From the NCBI RefSeq assembly GCF_011075055.1, contig NC_058154.1, positions 12,532,475 through 12,596,474 of the forward strand: DNA of 64,000 nt, read 5' to 3'. The notes under the pieces were generated by a model. It saw only the letters and a list, made by a program, of their open reading frames with translations, had not been told where the DNA came from and did no database searches. This DNA comes from Mangifera indica (taxonomy: Eukaryota > Streptophyta > Magnoliopsida > Sapindales > Anacardiaceae). The translations under genes were made by a program, and so were the position numbers. This document shows, piece after piece, positions 11,093 to 22,230 of this stretch (position 1 is its first letter; each line of letters begins with the position of its first letter).

Positions 11093-12153
11093 TTATCGTT
11101 TTCCTATTACTCTTTTTATACAATTTATCAACGCTAAGAGCTCTCCCACGGCCTTTTCAACCGTATTGCTTCTCAATGGTTGAGGGAAAAACAGCCAAAT
11201 ACCAGTCACCGCCACGAACGCCACCGTGCACAGCCGTGAAACCAGAAGGGGCAATTGCCACCGGTCAGCCAAGGCTTCCTTAGCCAAAATCTCAACAGCT
11301 ACACACCCTCCATGCAGGACAAAAAACTGAGTCACCTCCCATGTGGGAGGGACACGTATAATATGATAATAAATCAACTCATGCATAAGACCCGACACAA
11401 CGAATGTGGCAACGACACCTAGCAAACGGCCCCACCGTATCCCAATCACACAACTAGATATACGCTGTACAGGAATGTATACAGTAGGGCGTAGAATACT
11501 TGACACCATAAGGTTCCATCTACGGCCCCAAAAGTCCTGCAGAGAGGTGGCCAAATAGGGCTCGTTGGACTGCGGCTCGATCTCAAAGCCAAAAATATGA
11601 GCTGGGATGGCAGCCAGGGCCAGGATAATTTCAAGTTCAAGGTACAAATGGCAACAATAAAGGACTAAAACCAAATGGGGAAGCAAATATTGCTATAATC
11701 ATAGACCAGAAGTAGCATAACCAGAAGGGCAATTTTGATGGCAAGTTTGAGAAAGTTTGAAGCTTGATGTGGTTCATGGGTTGGATGGGGGATTAGGGGA
11801 GATAGGTTAGTGTTATTTTTTGATTTGGGAGGTAGATTTGGGGTTATTTTGATGGGGAGAGAAGCCACCAGCATGAAATGCAGGAGTTTGTTGGTTTCAG
11901 AGAGAGGGCCTTGGTGGAAGGCAAAGAGAAGGAGCTTGAAATTGGCCAGCCATGTTAGGAAGAAGGAGGTGACACCAGTGAGGTGGAAGGTGGAGAGGGC
12001 TAGAGGGAGAGTGATGAAGAGGTAGAAGATTGGGAGGAGGGAGATGAGCCTTGGGAAGCCCTTTGGGATTCTTGAGGTGATGAGATGACAATAGGTCAAA
12101 GATGTGATTGCTGGAAGCCATACCTTGGTGAAGTTCTTGATCTCTTCTTCCAT
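11093..12153 (-). pseudogene. wax synthase-like acyltransferase, copy B (frameshifted)
   Basis: Same gene as copy A, starting at the conserved MEEEIKN methionine (12153) and ending at the same stop. The reading frame breaks near 11693. Where A and C read ATTGCCTGTAATC on the plus strand, this copy reads ATTGCTATAATC, a net loss of 1 bp. The frame from the start ends soon after, at about 11665. The catalytic half (FWGRRWN, LMHELIYYH) survives in the other frame, down to 11093. The optional upstream ATG used in A and C is GTG here. As it stands the copy would give a protein cut after about 160 residues, lacking the MBOAT histidine, so it is probably dead. A sequencing error is the main alternative. 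Confidence 0.82.
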
Positions 12154-12600
12154 GTCTTTGAGGGGTATCTTCTGTTTGTAGATCCTTTCTCGGTATCTGT
12201 GTAGATCTACAATTAGACTAATCACGCATAATTTGATGTTTAAGTGTCTGAATTTGCCTTAAGAAGAGGTCACATTTTAACCATGTCACATTTATTACCT
12301 ACAGGGTACAATACACTTTCTCACCACCCAACAGTCACATTAATTATTTATAGAGGGACAAGACAAGAGGACTATTCACATTAATTATTTATAGAGGGAT
12401 AATTATTTATAGAGGGACAAGACAAGAGGATTATTTTTCCTCTAAAGTTTTAATTCAATTTTAAAAACAAATCTATTATAGATGGAAAATTCAAACATAT
12501 ATTCATACTTAAACTTCAGTTAAACTTTATTGTTTATTAAACCAAATAATCAAGTTGAGATCATATTGTTTATTAAACTTTATTTATGTAAATACTGTTT
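12154..12600. other. remnant upstream region of copy B
   Basis: Matches the flanks of A and C to about 12540 and then diverges. It includes a short local duplication (AATTATTTATAGAGGGA near 12375-12420). Unlike A and C it lacks the ~770-bp foldback element. Confidence 0.6.
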
Positions 12601-13136
12601 CAAAGCATTGGAAGGAAACACACCAGTTTCCCGTCGTTGCCTGAGAAGTCGCCGGTCACAATAGCAGCGGAACTCGTCATCGTCGGCCGCCGTCGGAGAC
12701 TGAGAAGTCATCGTGAAAGGTTGCAATATAGCCGTGCCGTGAAGCTGCTGTCTTGTGAGCCTGCAAACCAACAGCCCTCGGCAGCTTCGTCGTCGTCGTC
12801 GGCAGGCGTCTTTAAACAGTCGTCGGCAACAGATGAATCGACGACCGTTTCAACTTGTGGCGTCGGAGCAAGTCGTCGGCTGCAGCAAATCCTTTGCGTC
12901 TGCGTGCGCTGCAAGGAACAGGAGGAAAGTTTTATATAAAACTGTTTCTCATACTTAGCTTCTGAACCGGCGGACCGGGTTGGACCGCGGTTCAGATGCG
13001 AACCGACGGTTCGACCGCGGTCCAACCCGATTTTAATTCTAAAACGGTTCTGTGCATATTAACAGCCGACTACAGTACCGGTTCACGGTCCGACCGGTCC
13101 AACCGGCCGGTCCGGTCCGGTTTTTAAATCCTTGGA
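12601..13136. repeat. GC-rich repeat between copies B and C
   Basis: A sharply GC-richer block in AT-rich surroundings. The right part is dominated by CCGG/GGACCG motifs and ends CGGTTTTTAAATCCTTGG, a style of sequence common in dispersed plant repeats. The overlapping open frames on both strands (12580-13025) reflect composition and match no protein I know. Weaker relatives may lie in the xylosyltransferase intron (about 42700-43290) and at 45415-45860. No clean target duplication was found. Confidence 0.55.
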
Positions 13137-13842
13137 TAAAACAATATTTAATCATAATATGACATATCAATATTTGTATACAAATTTGTCCATATCATAC
13201 AAATCTTTTAAATTTATCAAAGGAAATAGTATCATTAGTTTTTGGATCTTCCAAATATGGCAAACAATTATATTTATTAAATTATAATTTGGTTTGGGTA
13301 ATATTTTGTTGCTAAAAATAAAAAATTATCTTGAAAATAGATGACTTAAAAGATTACTAGGTATAAATGATTACCATATTTAATACAATTTAATAAAAAT
13401 TGGTATGCATAAATAATAATTGTCTTTGGTTTAAAGTAATAAAAAATATTAAATATTATTTGTTATATTAATTAAAAATGAGGGTGTTTTAGTAGTAAAA
13501 AATTAATAAATAAAAATAAAATTATAATAAAATCAAAATTACTTTGATAATATCTTAATATATAAGGGAAATGATAATAAGATAACTATCTATATCGTCA
13601 TTAATAATATAAAATTACTATAATTATTATTGAAAAATTAAAAAAGATAATACATTACATTTTTCTATAACACAAATCAAACGGTTTTTAATGTCTTATT
13701 CTTTTGACATAAACTTAAGAATCCTACACCACGTAAAACAACATTACCTTTTCTTAAGTGATTTGAAACTAAGAGAAAAAAGAGACCATAATTTTCTCCA
13801 TACACATACTATCACATCAATTTACATATCACTAAGATAGAT
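13137..13842. other. AT-rich spacer 3' of wax-synthase copy C
   Basis: No gene. Closely matches 130-853 (3' of copy A), more closely than the corresponding spacer of copy B. Confidence 0.7.
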
Positions 13843-14904
13843 TTATCGCTTTCCTATCACTCTTTTGATACAATCTACCAACACTGAGAGCTCCCCCAAG
13901 GCCTTTTCATCCATATTACTTCTGAATAGTTGAGGGCAAAACAGCCATATACCAGTCACCGCCACAAACGCCACCGTGCACAGCCGTGAAAGTAGGGGGG
14001 GCAGTTGCCACCGGTCAGCCAAGGCTTCCTTAACCAAAATCTCAACAGCTACACACCCTCCATGCAGGACAAAAAACAGAGTCACCTCCCATGTGGGAGG
14101 CGCACGTATAACATGATAATAAATCAACTCATGCATAAGACCCGAAACAACGAATGTGGCAACGACACCTAGCAACCGGCCCCATCGTATTCCAATCACG
14201 CAACTGGATATACGCTGTACAGGAATGTATACTGTAGGGCGTAGAATACTTGACACCATAAGGTTCCACCTACGGCCCCAAAAGTCCTGCAGAGAGGTGG
14301 CCAAATAGGGCTCGTTGAACTGCGGCTCGATCTCAAAGCCAAAAATATGAGCTGGGATGGCAGCCAGGGCCAGGAGAATTTCAAGTTCAAGGTACAAATG
14401 GCAACAATAAAGGACTAAAACCAAATGGGGAAGCAAATATTGCCTGTAATCATAGACCAGAAGTAGCATAACCAGAAGGGCAATTTTGATGGCAAGTTTG
14501 AGAAAGTTTGAAGCTTGATGTGGTTCATGGGTTGGATGGGGGATTTGGGGAGATAGGTTAGTGTTATTTTTTGATTTGGGAGGTAGATTTGGGGTTATTT
14601 TGATGGGGAGAGAAGCCACCAGCATGAAATGCAGGAGTTTGTTGGTTTCAGAGAGAGGACCTTGGTGGAAGGCAAAGAGAAGGAGCTTGAAATTGGCCAG
14701 CCATGTGAGGAAGAAGGAGGTGACAGCAGTGAGGTGGAAGGTAGAGAGGGCTAGAGGGAGAGTGATGAAGAGGTAGAAGATTGGGAGGAGGGAGATGAGC
14801 CTTGGGAAGCCCTTTGGGATTCTTGAGGTGATGAGATGACAATAGGTCAAAGATGTGATTGCTGGAAGCCATACCATGGTGAAGTTCTTGATCTCTTCTT
14901 CCAT
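13843..14904 (-). CDS. wax synthase-like MBOAT acyltransferase, copy C (intact)
   Basis: Second complete member of the array: one exon, 353 aa from the MEEEIKN start at 14904. The frame is open to an upstream ATG at 14976, as in copy A. All family marks are present: FWGRRWN, ILRPTVY and SGLMHELIYYH with the MBOAT histidine, plus many hydrophobic spans, fitting an ER membrane acyl-CoA:alcohol/sterol acyltransferase. The sequence is a patchwork. The N-terminal three quarters follow copies B and D (for example PPTWEV, RWGRLLGVV), whereas the last ~65 residues and the 3' spacer follow copy A (VKEA, NMDEKALGEL). This points to gene conversion or unequal crossing-over. Probably functional, but expression is unknown. 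Confidence 0.9.
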   Translation of the reverse strand: MEEEIKNFTMVWLPAITSLTYCHLITSRIPKGFPRLISLLPIFYLFITLPLALSTFHLTAVTSFFLTWLANFKLLLFAFHQGPLSETNKLLHFMLVASLPIKITPNLPPKSKNNTNLSPQIPHPTHEPHQASNFLKLAIKIALLVMLLLVYDYRQYLLPHLVLVLYCCHLYLELEILLALAAIPAHIFGFEIEPQFNEPYLATSLQDFWGRRWNLMVSSILRPTVYIPVQRISSCVIGIRWGRLLGVVATFVVSGLMHELIYYHVIRAPPTWEVTLFFVLHGGCVAVEILVKEALADRWQLPPLLSRLCTVAFVAVTGIWLFCPQLFRSNMDEKALGELSVLVDCIKRVIGKR

Positions 14905-15292
14905 GTCTTTGAGGGGTATCTTCTGTTTGTAGATCCTTTCTCGGTATCTGTGTAGATCTACAATTAGACTAATCATGAATAATTTGATGTTTAAGTGTCT
15001 GAATTTGCCTTAAGAAGAGGTCACATTTTAACCATGTCACATTCATTACCTACAGGGTACAATACACTTTCTCACCACCCAACAGTCACATTAATTATTT
15101 ATAGAGGGACAAGACAAGAGGATTATTTTTCCTCCAAAGTTTTAATTCAATTTTAAAAACAAATCTATTATAGATGGAAAATTTAAACATATATTCATTC
15201 TTAAACTTCAGTTAAAATTATTGTTAAATATAAGAGTGAATTTGTTATTTAATAATAATTTTAAAAAATAAATAATTTTGTCTTTTTTTGTG
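14905..15292 (-). promoter_or_regulatory. upstream region of wax-synthase copy C
   Basis: Conserved with the flanks of copies A, B and D up to the foldback element. Likely 5' UTR and proximal promoter, with no individual site I can defend. Confidence 0.4.
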
Positions 15293-16073
15293 GGATATTG
15301 AATTTTTTACTTTTTTTTAATTATGTATATATATATATATATACACTACTCATCTCAAACCTTAAACAAAAATATTACAACAGTAACTCATTTCTCTAAA
15401 ATATCTCTATTAATGTAACTCATATAGAAAAAGAGAATACACAGTAGTAATCTCTCTCTTTTTACTTAGTCTTTCAACAAGAGAAACAATCTTTGCAACA
15501 TAAAAAAAAAATTTTCAATAGAAAAGGTACTTACCATTGAATAATAAAACCAATGAGAGAAATTATTATAAAGAATTCAATTTGAATCCATCGTTTCATA
15601 TTAATAGATTGTTTAATGTTGTGATTTCACGTTAATATCAACCTATTTTTCGTCTGGTTTTTTATCTAGACCTCAATTTTCATATTTTTTAACCATCAAT
15701 ACAATATTAAACAGTATTATAACAACATTCAACAATACAACGATATGAAATCATGACATTAAACAATTTATTAATATGAAATCATGGGTCCAAATTGAAT
15801 CTTTTATAATAGTTTCTCTCACTGGTTTTATTATTCAATCACAGATACCTTTTCTATTGAAGAATTTATTTTCATGTTGCAAATATTTCTACCTTTGCTG
15901 GAAGACTGAGTAAAAAGAGAGATTATTATTGTGTATTCGCTCTTTTTGCATGAGTTACATCAATGGGGGTATTTGGGGAAATGAGTTACTGTTGTGATAT
16001 TTTTGTTTAGGGTTTAAAATGAGTGACATATATGTATACACAATTAAAAAAAATGGTAAAAAATTTAATATCC
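15293..16073. mobile_element. foldback (long-TIR) MULE-like element upstream of copy C
   Basis: Orthologous insertion to 2290-3054. The ends are GGATATTGAATTTTTTAC on the left and its near reverse complement on the right, with arms of roughly 370 bp meeting near 15690. No coding capacity. Confidence 0.7.
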
Positions 16074-16626
16074 CTATGTTTTCCCTCAGGTTTTGAAAAT
16101 TAACATTTCACCCTAGACCTTAACTTTGAAAAGTGACTTTTCCCCCTTAAATCCCTAAGTTTTTCCTTCACCTGTCCCTTCGGCCATTGGCAATGGCTAG
16201 AGGCCACGAACTTTGCTGGACAACCGTTGTCGTCCAAAGGTCGTCCTCTGGACGACGATGACTCCTTCATTTGCCATAGGACCGTCGTTCACATACAGAA
16301 GTGGTCGGATTTTAAGTTTGGGATCCTCGAGAGAAAAGTAAATTTTTCAAAATTTAATCTTAGGAAAATTATTAGTTTTCCAAACTAAAGAGGAAAATAA
16401 AATATAATTTTAATTATTTTAATATTATTTATAAAATAACAATTCTATCTCTTAACTCTAATAGAAAATTTACGAATGTATCTTAACAGATTAAAACTTT
16501 AGTAGGTGTTTGGATTTTTTGCCAGCGGTAGGCATATATTTGTCATTTCGCTTAAACTTGGGTGGGACATAGTCCTTTGGCCTTTATAGAGTCACATTTA
16601 TTGTGCGGTCCCTCTGGGCTTCTGTC
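16074..16626. other. upstream spacer of unit C
   Basis: No gene. Matches 3055-3630 of unit A but without the long poly-C run. Confidence 0.6.
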
Positions 16627-17700
16627 ACTTGGCCGGTGCTGCAATTGTCTCCCAGTTTCCTGATTGCATGGTCCCTTCACTGGCTGCTCTCCATAAACTG
16701 TTGGGCTCCTTCTGCATTCTTCAGATGTTGTCCTGGCCTATCTGGTGCCTTAGTCTTACTTGCTGGTTGATGGCTTTCTCTATCACCGTTCCCAGATTCT
16801 GCCAACAGGTGCTATTTGGTGTTTTTTTTCCTCCCTACTGTTCTGCCATGACCAATTCTGCAGAATCTTGTTGTAAAGAGTTTCTAGGTATTCTGCAATG
16901 CTGGTTCTCTGCCTGCTTGCCCTTGTTGTTCATTCTCAGTTGCCGCAGTCCCCTCCTTTGCTGCTACATATTCAAGCCAAGGAGTTGCTGCTGGCTGAAG
17001 CTGTTGTTTGCCTACTGGTTTCTTGCTGCAACTTTCTGCTCCAGCTTGGTTGTTTTGCCTTCCTGTCCTTGGCTATGTTTGCTGAATTTTATGTGAGAAG
17101 AGACAGCCCTTTGCAGCTCCCCTGGTCTGGCTTTCTAGGATTCTATTCTCCCCGAATGCAGCCTCTTTCATATTGCAGTTTTTCCAGGGTGCTCAAGCTC
17201 CTTCTAGGCTCCCTTGTTCTCATAGGCCCTGTTGCTTTCTGATCTTCCTGCTTTCTCCAGACTTGGGCACAATACATATGTTTGTATGTTCATTTTGCTG
17301 AACCTCTTAAGTCTTGCCTGGTGCCACCTTTCTCTGGCTCCTCCTTCCTCACTTGCCTCTATCAGGCACATGTTCAAGCTTGCTAGATTCCTCATATCTT
17401 CCTTGCAGCCTTTTTTATTTAAATCTAGTTCTGTTGTTAAGCTGAATGCTGATGTGGTTTCGAGCCTGCTGAGCAATGGTCATTATCCCCTCCAGTTTGT
17501 TTTAGCCATTAGCTTATATATTTTGTATCATGATGTAGATAATTTTGCATAGCTTTAGCTTGGTAGACTGACTTTCTTTTTATTACAAGCGTTGCTATTG
17601 GTTGTAGGGCTCTCTTCTTGAATCCTATCATTGTATGAATTTTGATAGGCCTTCAAGAGGAGTTGATCCTTGTTCTAATTAAGTATTTTTGCCTGTCCTT
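16627..17700. repeat. 1-kb array repeat R1, copy 2 (uninterrupted; MULE empty site)
   Basis: Intact version of the block split in unit A by the 4.5-kb element. 16627-16635 is the single-copy target site. A 155-codon frame starting with TTG at 16629 is open here and partly open in copy 1, but the copies differ mostly at amino-acid-changing positions, so I do not call it a gene. Confidence 0.75.
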
Positions 17701-18309
17701 AACTTTGCTTATGCTATTCTGCCCCTTCTGACAGAGTGAGTTTAGAGTGTTCTCGAATCCTTTGTAGACTCGTCGTTTCTTTGTTCAATATATTTTTTTA
17801 ATTATCCCAAAATATAATGTTAAAGATACGATAATTTGACTATTTTATAGATTAAAAAAACTTATAATTCAATCCATTACAATTAGACTTGTCAATCAAA
17901 CCTATTAAATCAAGTTTGATTTGTTCAATCTCGAAGTGTGAAAAAAATTGAGTTTGAGTTTAAAGTATATCCATTTAAAAAACACTCTTACAATGCTTTA
18001 TAGATTTGAAAACATGATAAATACGCTATTACAAATTTACAGTTCTATCAACCCTCGGGCTTGAATAACATTGTTCAAACTCGAGTCCAATAACTTAATG
18101 AAAAATTTATTAATAAGAGTATGTGTACATATTTTTTATACATAATTTGTTTATACAGATGATATATCATTGTATGATTGAATAATTTTGAATTAAAGAT
18201 AAAGTAACATTCAATCATATAATAATACATTATCTGTATATCAAAATCATATATCAAAAATATATACACATAATATTACTCTAAATTTATTTGTTTAACT
18301 AAGATTGAT
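17701..18309. other. spacer between repeat R1 and wax-synthase copy D
   Basis: No gene. Paralogous to 9176-9600 and 22230-22720, including a palindromic MITE of family P at about 18105-18285. It joins the 3' end of copy D abruptly at about 18298, so the ~1.4 kb that separates the same parts before copy B is deleted here. Confidence 0.6.
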
Positions 18310-19370
18310 TTATCGCTTTCCTATCACTCTTTTGATATAATCTACCAACGCTAAGAGCTCCCCCACGGCCTTTTCAACCGTATTGCTTCTCAATGGTTGA
18401 GGGAAAAACAGCCAAATACCAGTCACCACGACGAACGCCACCGTGCACACCCGTGAAACCAGAGGGGGCAATTGCCACCGGTCAGCCAAGGCTTCCTTAG
18501 CCAAAATCTCAACAGCTACACACCCTCCATGCAGGACAAAAAACTGAGTCACCTCCCATGTGGGAGGCACACGTATAACATGATAATAAATCAACTCATG
18601 CATAAGACCCGAAACAACGAATGTGGCAACGACACCTAGCAACCGGCCCCACCGTATCCCAATCACACAACTAGATATACGCTGTACAGGAATGTATACA
18701 GTAGGGCGTAGAATACTTGACACCATAAGGTTCCATCTACGGCCCCAAAAGTCCTGCAGAGAGGTGGCCAAATAGGGCTCGTTGGACTGCGGCTCGATCT
18801 CAAAGCCAAAAATATGAGCTGGGATGGCAGCCAGGGCCAGGATAATTTCAAGTTCAAGGTACAAATGGCAACAATAAAGGACTAAAACCAAATGGGGATG
18901 CAAATATTGCCTGTAATCATAGACCAGAAGTAGCATAACCAGAAGGGCAATTTTGATGGCAAGTTTGAGAAAGCTTGAACCTTGATGTGGTTCTTGGGTC
19001 GGATGGGGGATTTGGGGGGATGGGTTAGTGTTATTTTTTGATTTGTGAGGTAGATTTGGGTTATTTTGATGGGGAGAGAAGCCACCAGGATGAAATGTTG
19101 GAGTTTGTTGGTTTCAGAGAGAGGGCCTTGGTGGAAGGCAAAGAGAAGGAGCTTGAAGTTGGCCAGCCATGTGAGGAAGAAGGAGGTGACACCTGTGAGG
19201 TGGGAGGAGGAGAGGGCTAGAGGAAGAGTGATGAAGAGGTAGAAGATTGGGAGGAGGGAGATGAGCCTTGGGAAGCCCTTTGGGATTCTTGAGGTGATGA
19301 GATGACAATAGGTCAAAGATGTGATTGCTGGAAGCCATACCTTGGTTAAGTTCTTGATCTCTTCTTCCAT
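18310..19370 (-). pseudogene. wax synthase-like acyltransferase, copy D (frameshifted)
   Basis: Fourth copy, starting at MEEEIKN (19370). A 1-bp deletion near 19057-19060 (GGG where the other copies have GGGG on the plus strand) shifts the frame, so the N-terminal frame ends at 18882 after about 160 residues. The FWGRRWN and LMHELIYYH half remains open in the second frame (18310-18936). The upstream ATG seen in A and C is lost, and four extra bases sit beside it. Copy D groups with copy B in shared residues (LAKEA, NTVEKAVGELLAL). Probably a pseudogene. Confidence 0.82.
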
Positions 19371-20130
19371 GTCTTTGAGGGGTATTTTCTGTTTGTAGAT
19401 CCTTTCTCTGTATTTGTGTAGATCTACAATTAGACTAATTTAATCACGCATAATTTGATGTTTAAGTGTGTGAATTTGCCTTAAGAAGAGATCACATCTT
19501 CAACAAGTCAAATTTATTATTTACTGTGTACATTAGATTTTCCCACCTAACAGCAGGATTATTATTTACAGAGGGTCCGAGGGCTATTTTCTACTCATAT
19601 TTTAACTCAATTTAAAAGAAATCCATGATAGATAAAGAATTCTAACACTCACCTATCCCAAAACTTTTATTAAAATTACTGTTAAATATAAGAGTAAATT
19701 TGTTATTTAATAATAATATTAAAAAATATATAATTTTATCTCATTTTTTTCTCTGATTTTAAAAATTAACATTTCATCTTTAGACTTTAACTTTAAAATG
19801 TGATTTTTCCTCTCTCAAATACCTAGGTTTTTTCTTCATTCTTCCTCCGACCATTGGTGGTGGCCAAAGTTCCAAACTTTGTTGAACACCACTCATTGTC
19901 CTTGGGCGACGGTTGTCATCCAAAGATCATCCTTTAGACGATAACGACTCCTTCGCTTATCATAAAACTATCTTTTGCAGACGGAAGTGATTGAATTTTA
20001 GTTTGGTATCTTATGGGAGAAAAAATAAATTTTTTAAAACTTAATTTTAGAAAATTATTAATTTTCAAAATCAAAAAGAGAAAATGAGATATAATTTTAA
20101 TTATTTTAATATTACTAATAAAATAATAAT
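19371..20130. other. upstream region of copy D, without the foldback element
   Basis: Matches the flanks of A and C but runs uninterrupted past the place (about 19735-19765) where the ~770-bp foldback element is inserted in those units. No gene. Confidence 0.65.
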
Positions 20131-20880
20131 TTTTGGATTCTGTATCAAACTTTTTTTCATTTATAGAATTTGACTTTAAATGATAAAATATAATTTATTT
20201 TATCAAACAGCAAAAACAATGTTCTTGAGACATAGCTTAAGGGGCCCATGTAAGTTGCCCTTTATAGTGGTGGGACAACTTGTGAAATAAATTAAGGGCC
20301 AATTCAAGCCAAGGTCACATCATCACATGTTATGTATAAAGTTGAATATTTAATATCAGCAATTTCCATTTCCTTGCAAAATTAATAATAATGAGAAGGC
20401 TATGAAAATGACAAATCTATGTAAGTCAAGTTTCAAACAAATTAAATTCAAACAAACAAAAAACGTAGATAAACCTAACTTTTTTGACTCCGAACTAGTG
20501 AAAAAGAACTATACAAAGTGACAATTCTCCTCGTCATCTATATCCCCTCTGCCCACAAAAAAACTCTCTCTTCTCTACTAATTTTGGATACATCATAGAA
20601 GTTAGACTGATCAGCATTAGCCCGATATTAAAAATTTGGCATGACTCGCATCAGTTTAGCACAAAAAAAAAAAAGTCATGCCCTGAACCATGAAATAAGG
20701 CCCACAGGCCAATGCTACCAACTAAATATATCAAATTATAAATAATATAAAATTAGTTAAATATTAATTAAAATTTAAAAATTATAAGTTAATCGTGTCC
20801 CAAGCCCTGAGTTTTGCCAGGCCGGCCCGGCACAGTGGGCTGCCTCTAACCAGTTTGGGCATGGTTCTGTTTTAGCAGAA
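20131..20880. repeat. direct repeat X, copy 1
   Basis: About 750 bp nearly identical to 23320-24075, including GGGGCCCATGTAAGTTGCCC and a GC-rich tail with GGCCGGCCCGGCA. Non-coding. The two copies bracket the LTR remnant and the geneless fifth unit, so they record a duplication of about 3.2 kb. Confidence 0.8.
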
Positions 20881-21684
20881 TATAATCCTTAATTTGAATT
20901 AAAACAAACCCTAATTTCAAAAATTAAAGCAAATCCCTAATTTCAACATAAATCCTAATCTCTTAAGTTGATTTATACTGAAATTGAATTAATCCCCAAT
21001 TAAAAAAAATTGAAACTCTAATTCTGATTCAAGAACCCTAATTCAGAATTAGAATTATTAAAAGCAATAATTAAAAAAAACTTTAAAACTCTAGATTTAG
21101 GGTTTTCAAAATATAATTTCAAAGTTTAATTCTCAAATTCAGATTTTATAATCTAATGCATACTGCTCTGATATCACATATAAGATTTATTTTGCAATAA
21201 ACATAATAAAATAAATCATTCAATTCAATTCCAAGATCTATGCATAAATTATAAAATACTGAATTAAACTTTAGGGTTTTATAAATACCTAGATCTCTAT
21301 ACAATTTGAAACTGAAAAATCTATTGAAATCACCTGAAATTATCTGCTGAGATCACCTCTCAATGTGACTTGGTATTCTACTCCAGCAACCTCTCTGAAT
21401 GACAGCTTTGAATGGGTAAGCTATACTGCATTTATTTTACATTAAATTTTGTAGCAAAGACCTAGCCAATTTATAGTAGGTTAATTGACCCTCCATCAAG
21501 GTCCAATAAACCTTAAGAGTCACACTTATGCTGTCCACCCAAATCATAACTTTTAATTGTATTAGACTTATCTTTATTGATCACTTAAACCCATCTTTAA
21601 ACTGGTATTAGACTATTCAATTACCCGGTTTTATTAAATCAAAAATCATAATTAATGTTAGCCCACATCAGGAAATTTCTAACA
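20881..21684 (-). mobile_element. truncated copia-type LTR retrotransposon (5' LTR, PBS, leader)
   Basis: Read on the minus strand: a sequence starting TGTTAGAAATTTCC (21684) runs about 507 bp to 21178. It is followed directly by a primer-binding site at 21176-21164 and then by ~280 bp of AT-rich leader, cut off at 20881. No gag or pol is left. The other LTR is not in the window. Confidence 0.65.
21164..21176 (-). other. initiator-Met tRNA primer-binding site
   Basis: Minus strand TGATATCAGAGCA, one mismatch from the TGGTATCAGAGC signature complementary to plant initiator tRNA-Met, placed just inside the LTR end as in Ty1/copia elements. Confidence 0.65.
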
Positions 21685-22230
21685 GCTCAAGCTCCTTCTA
21701 GGCTCCCTTGTTCTCATAGGCCTTGTTGCTTTTTGATCTTACTACTTTCTCCAGCCTTGGGCACATATGTTTGCATGTTCATTTTGGTGAACCTCTTACT
21801 TCTTGCCTGTTGCCACCTTTCTCCGGCACCTCCTTCCTCACTGACCTCTATCAGGAACATATTCAAGCTTGTTAGTTCCTCATATCTTCTTGCAGCCCTT
21901 TTGGTTTAAATCTAGTTCTGTCGTTAAGCTGAATGCTGATGTGGTTTCGAGCCTGCTAAGCAATGGTCATTATCCCCTCCTATTTGTTTTAGCCATTAGC
22001 TTATATATTTTGTATTATGGTGTAGATAATTTTTGTATAGTTTTAGCTTGGTAGACTGGCTTGCTCTAAGAGGAGTTGATCCTTGTTATGATTTGGTAGT
22101 TTTTGTTGATTCTTAGCTTTGCTTATGCCATCTTGCCCCTTCTGATAGAGTGAGCTTAGGGTGTTTCCAAATCCTTCATTGACTCGTTGTTTCTTTGCTC
22201 AATATACTTTTTAATTACCCAAAAAATAAT
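21685..22230. repeat. 1-kb array repeat R1, copy 3 (5'-truncated)
   Basis: Begins in mid-repeat at GCTCAAGCTCC, directly at the LTR border, and matches copies 1 and 2 from about 8670 and 17190 onward. Non-coding. Confidence 0.7.

Noticed and set aside
12580..13025. Overlapping open frames on both strands of the GC-rich block
   Set aside because: Open frames on both strands at once reflect high GC. No domain recognised.
16629..17096. 155-codon open frame in repeat R1, also partly open at 8108-8527
   Set aside because: Starts with TTG, is rich in Cys/Leu/Phe as chance frames of this composition are, and differences between the copies are mostly amino-acid-changing.
17204..17476. 90-codon reverse frame in R1, conserved at 8684-8956
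   Set aside because: Nearly all base differences between the two copies alter the protein, so there is no sign of coding constraint, and no family is recognised.
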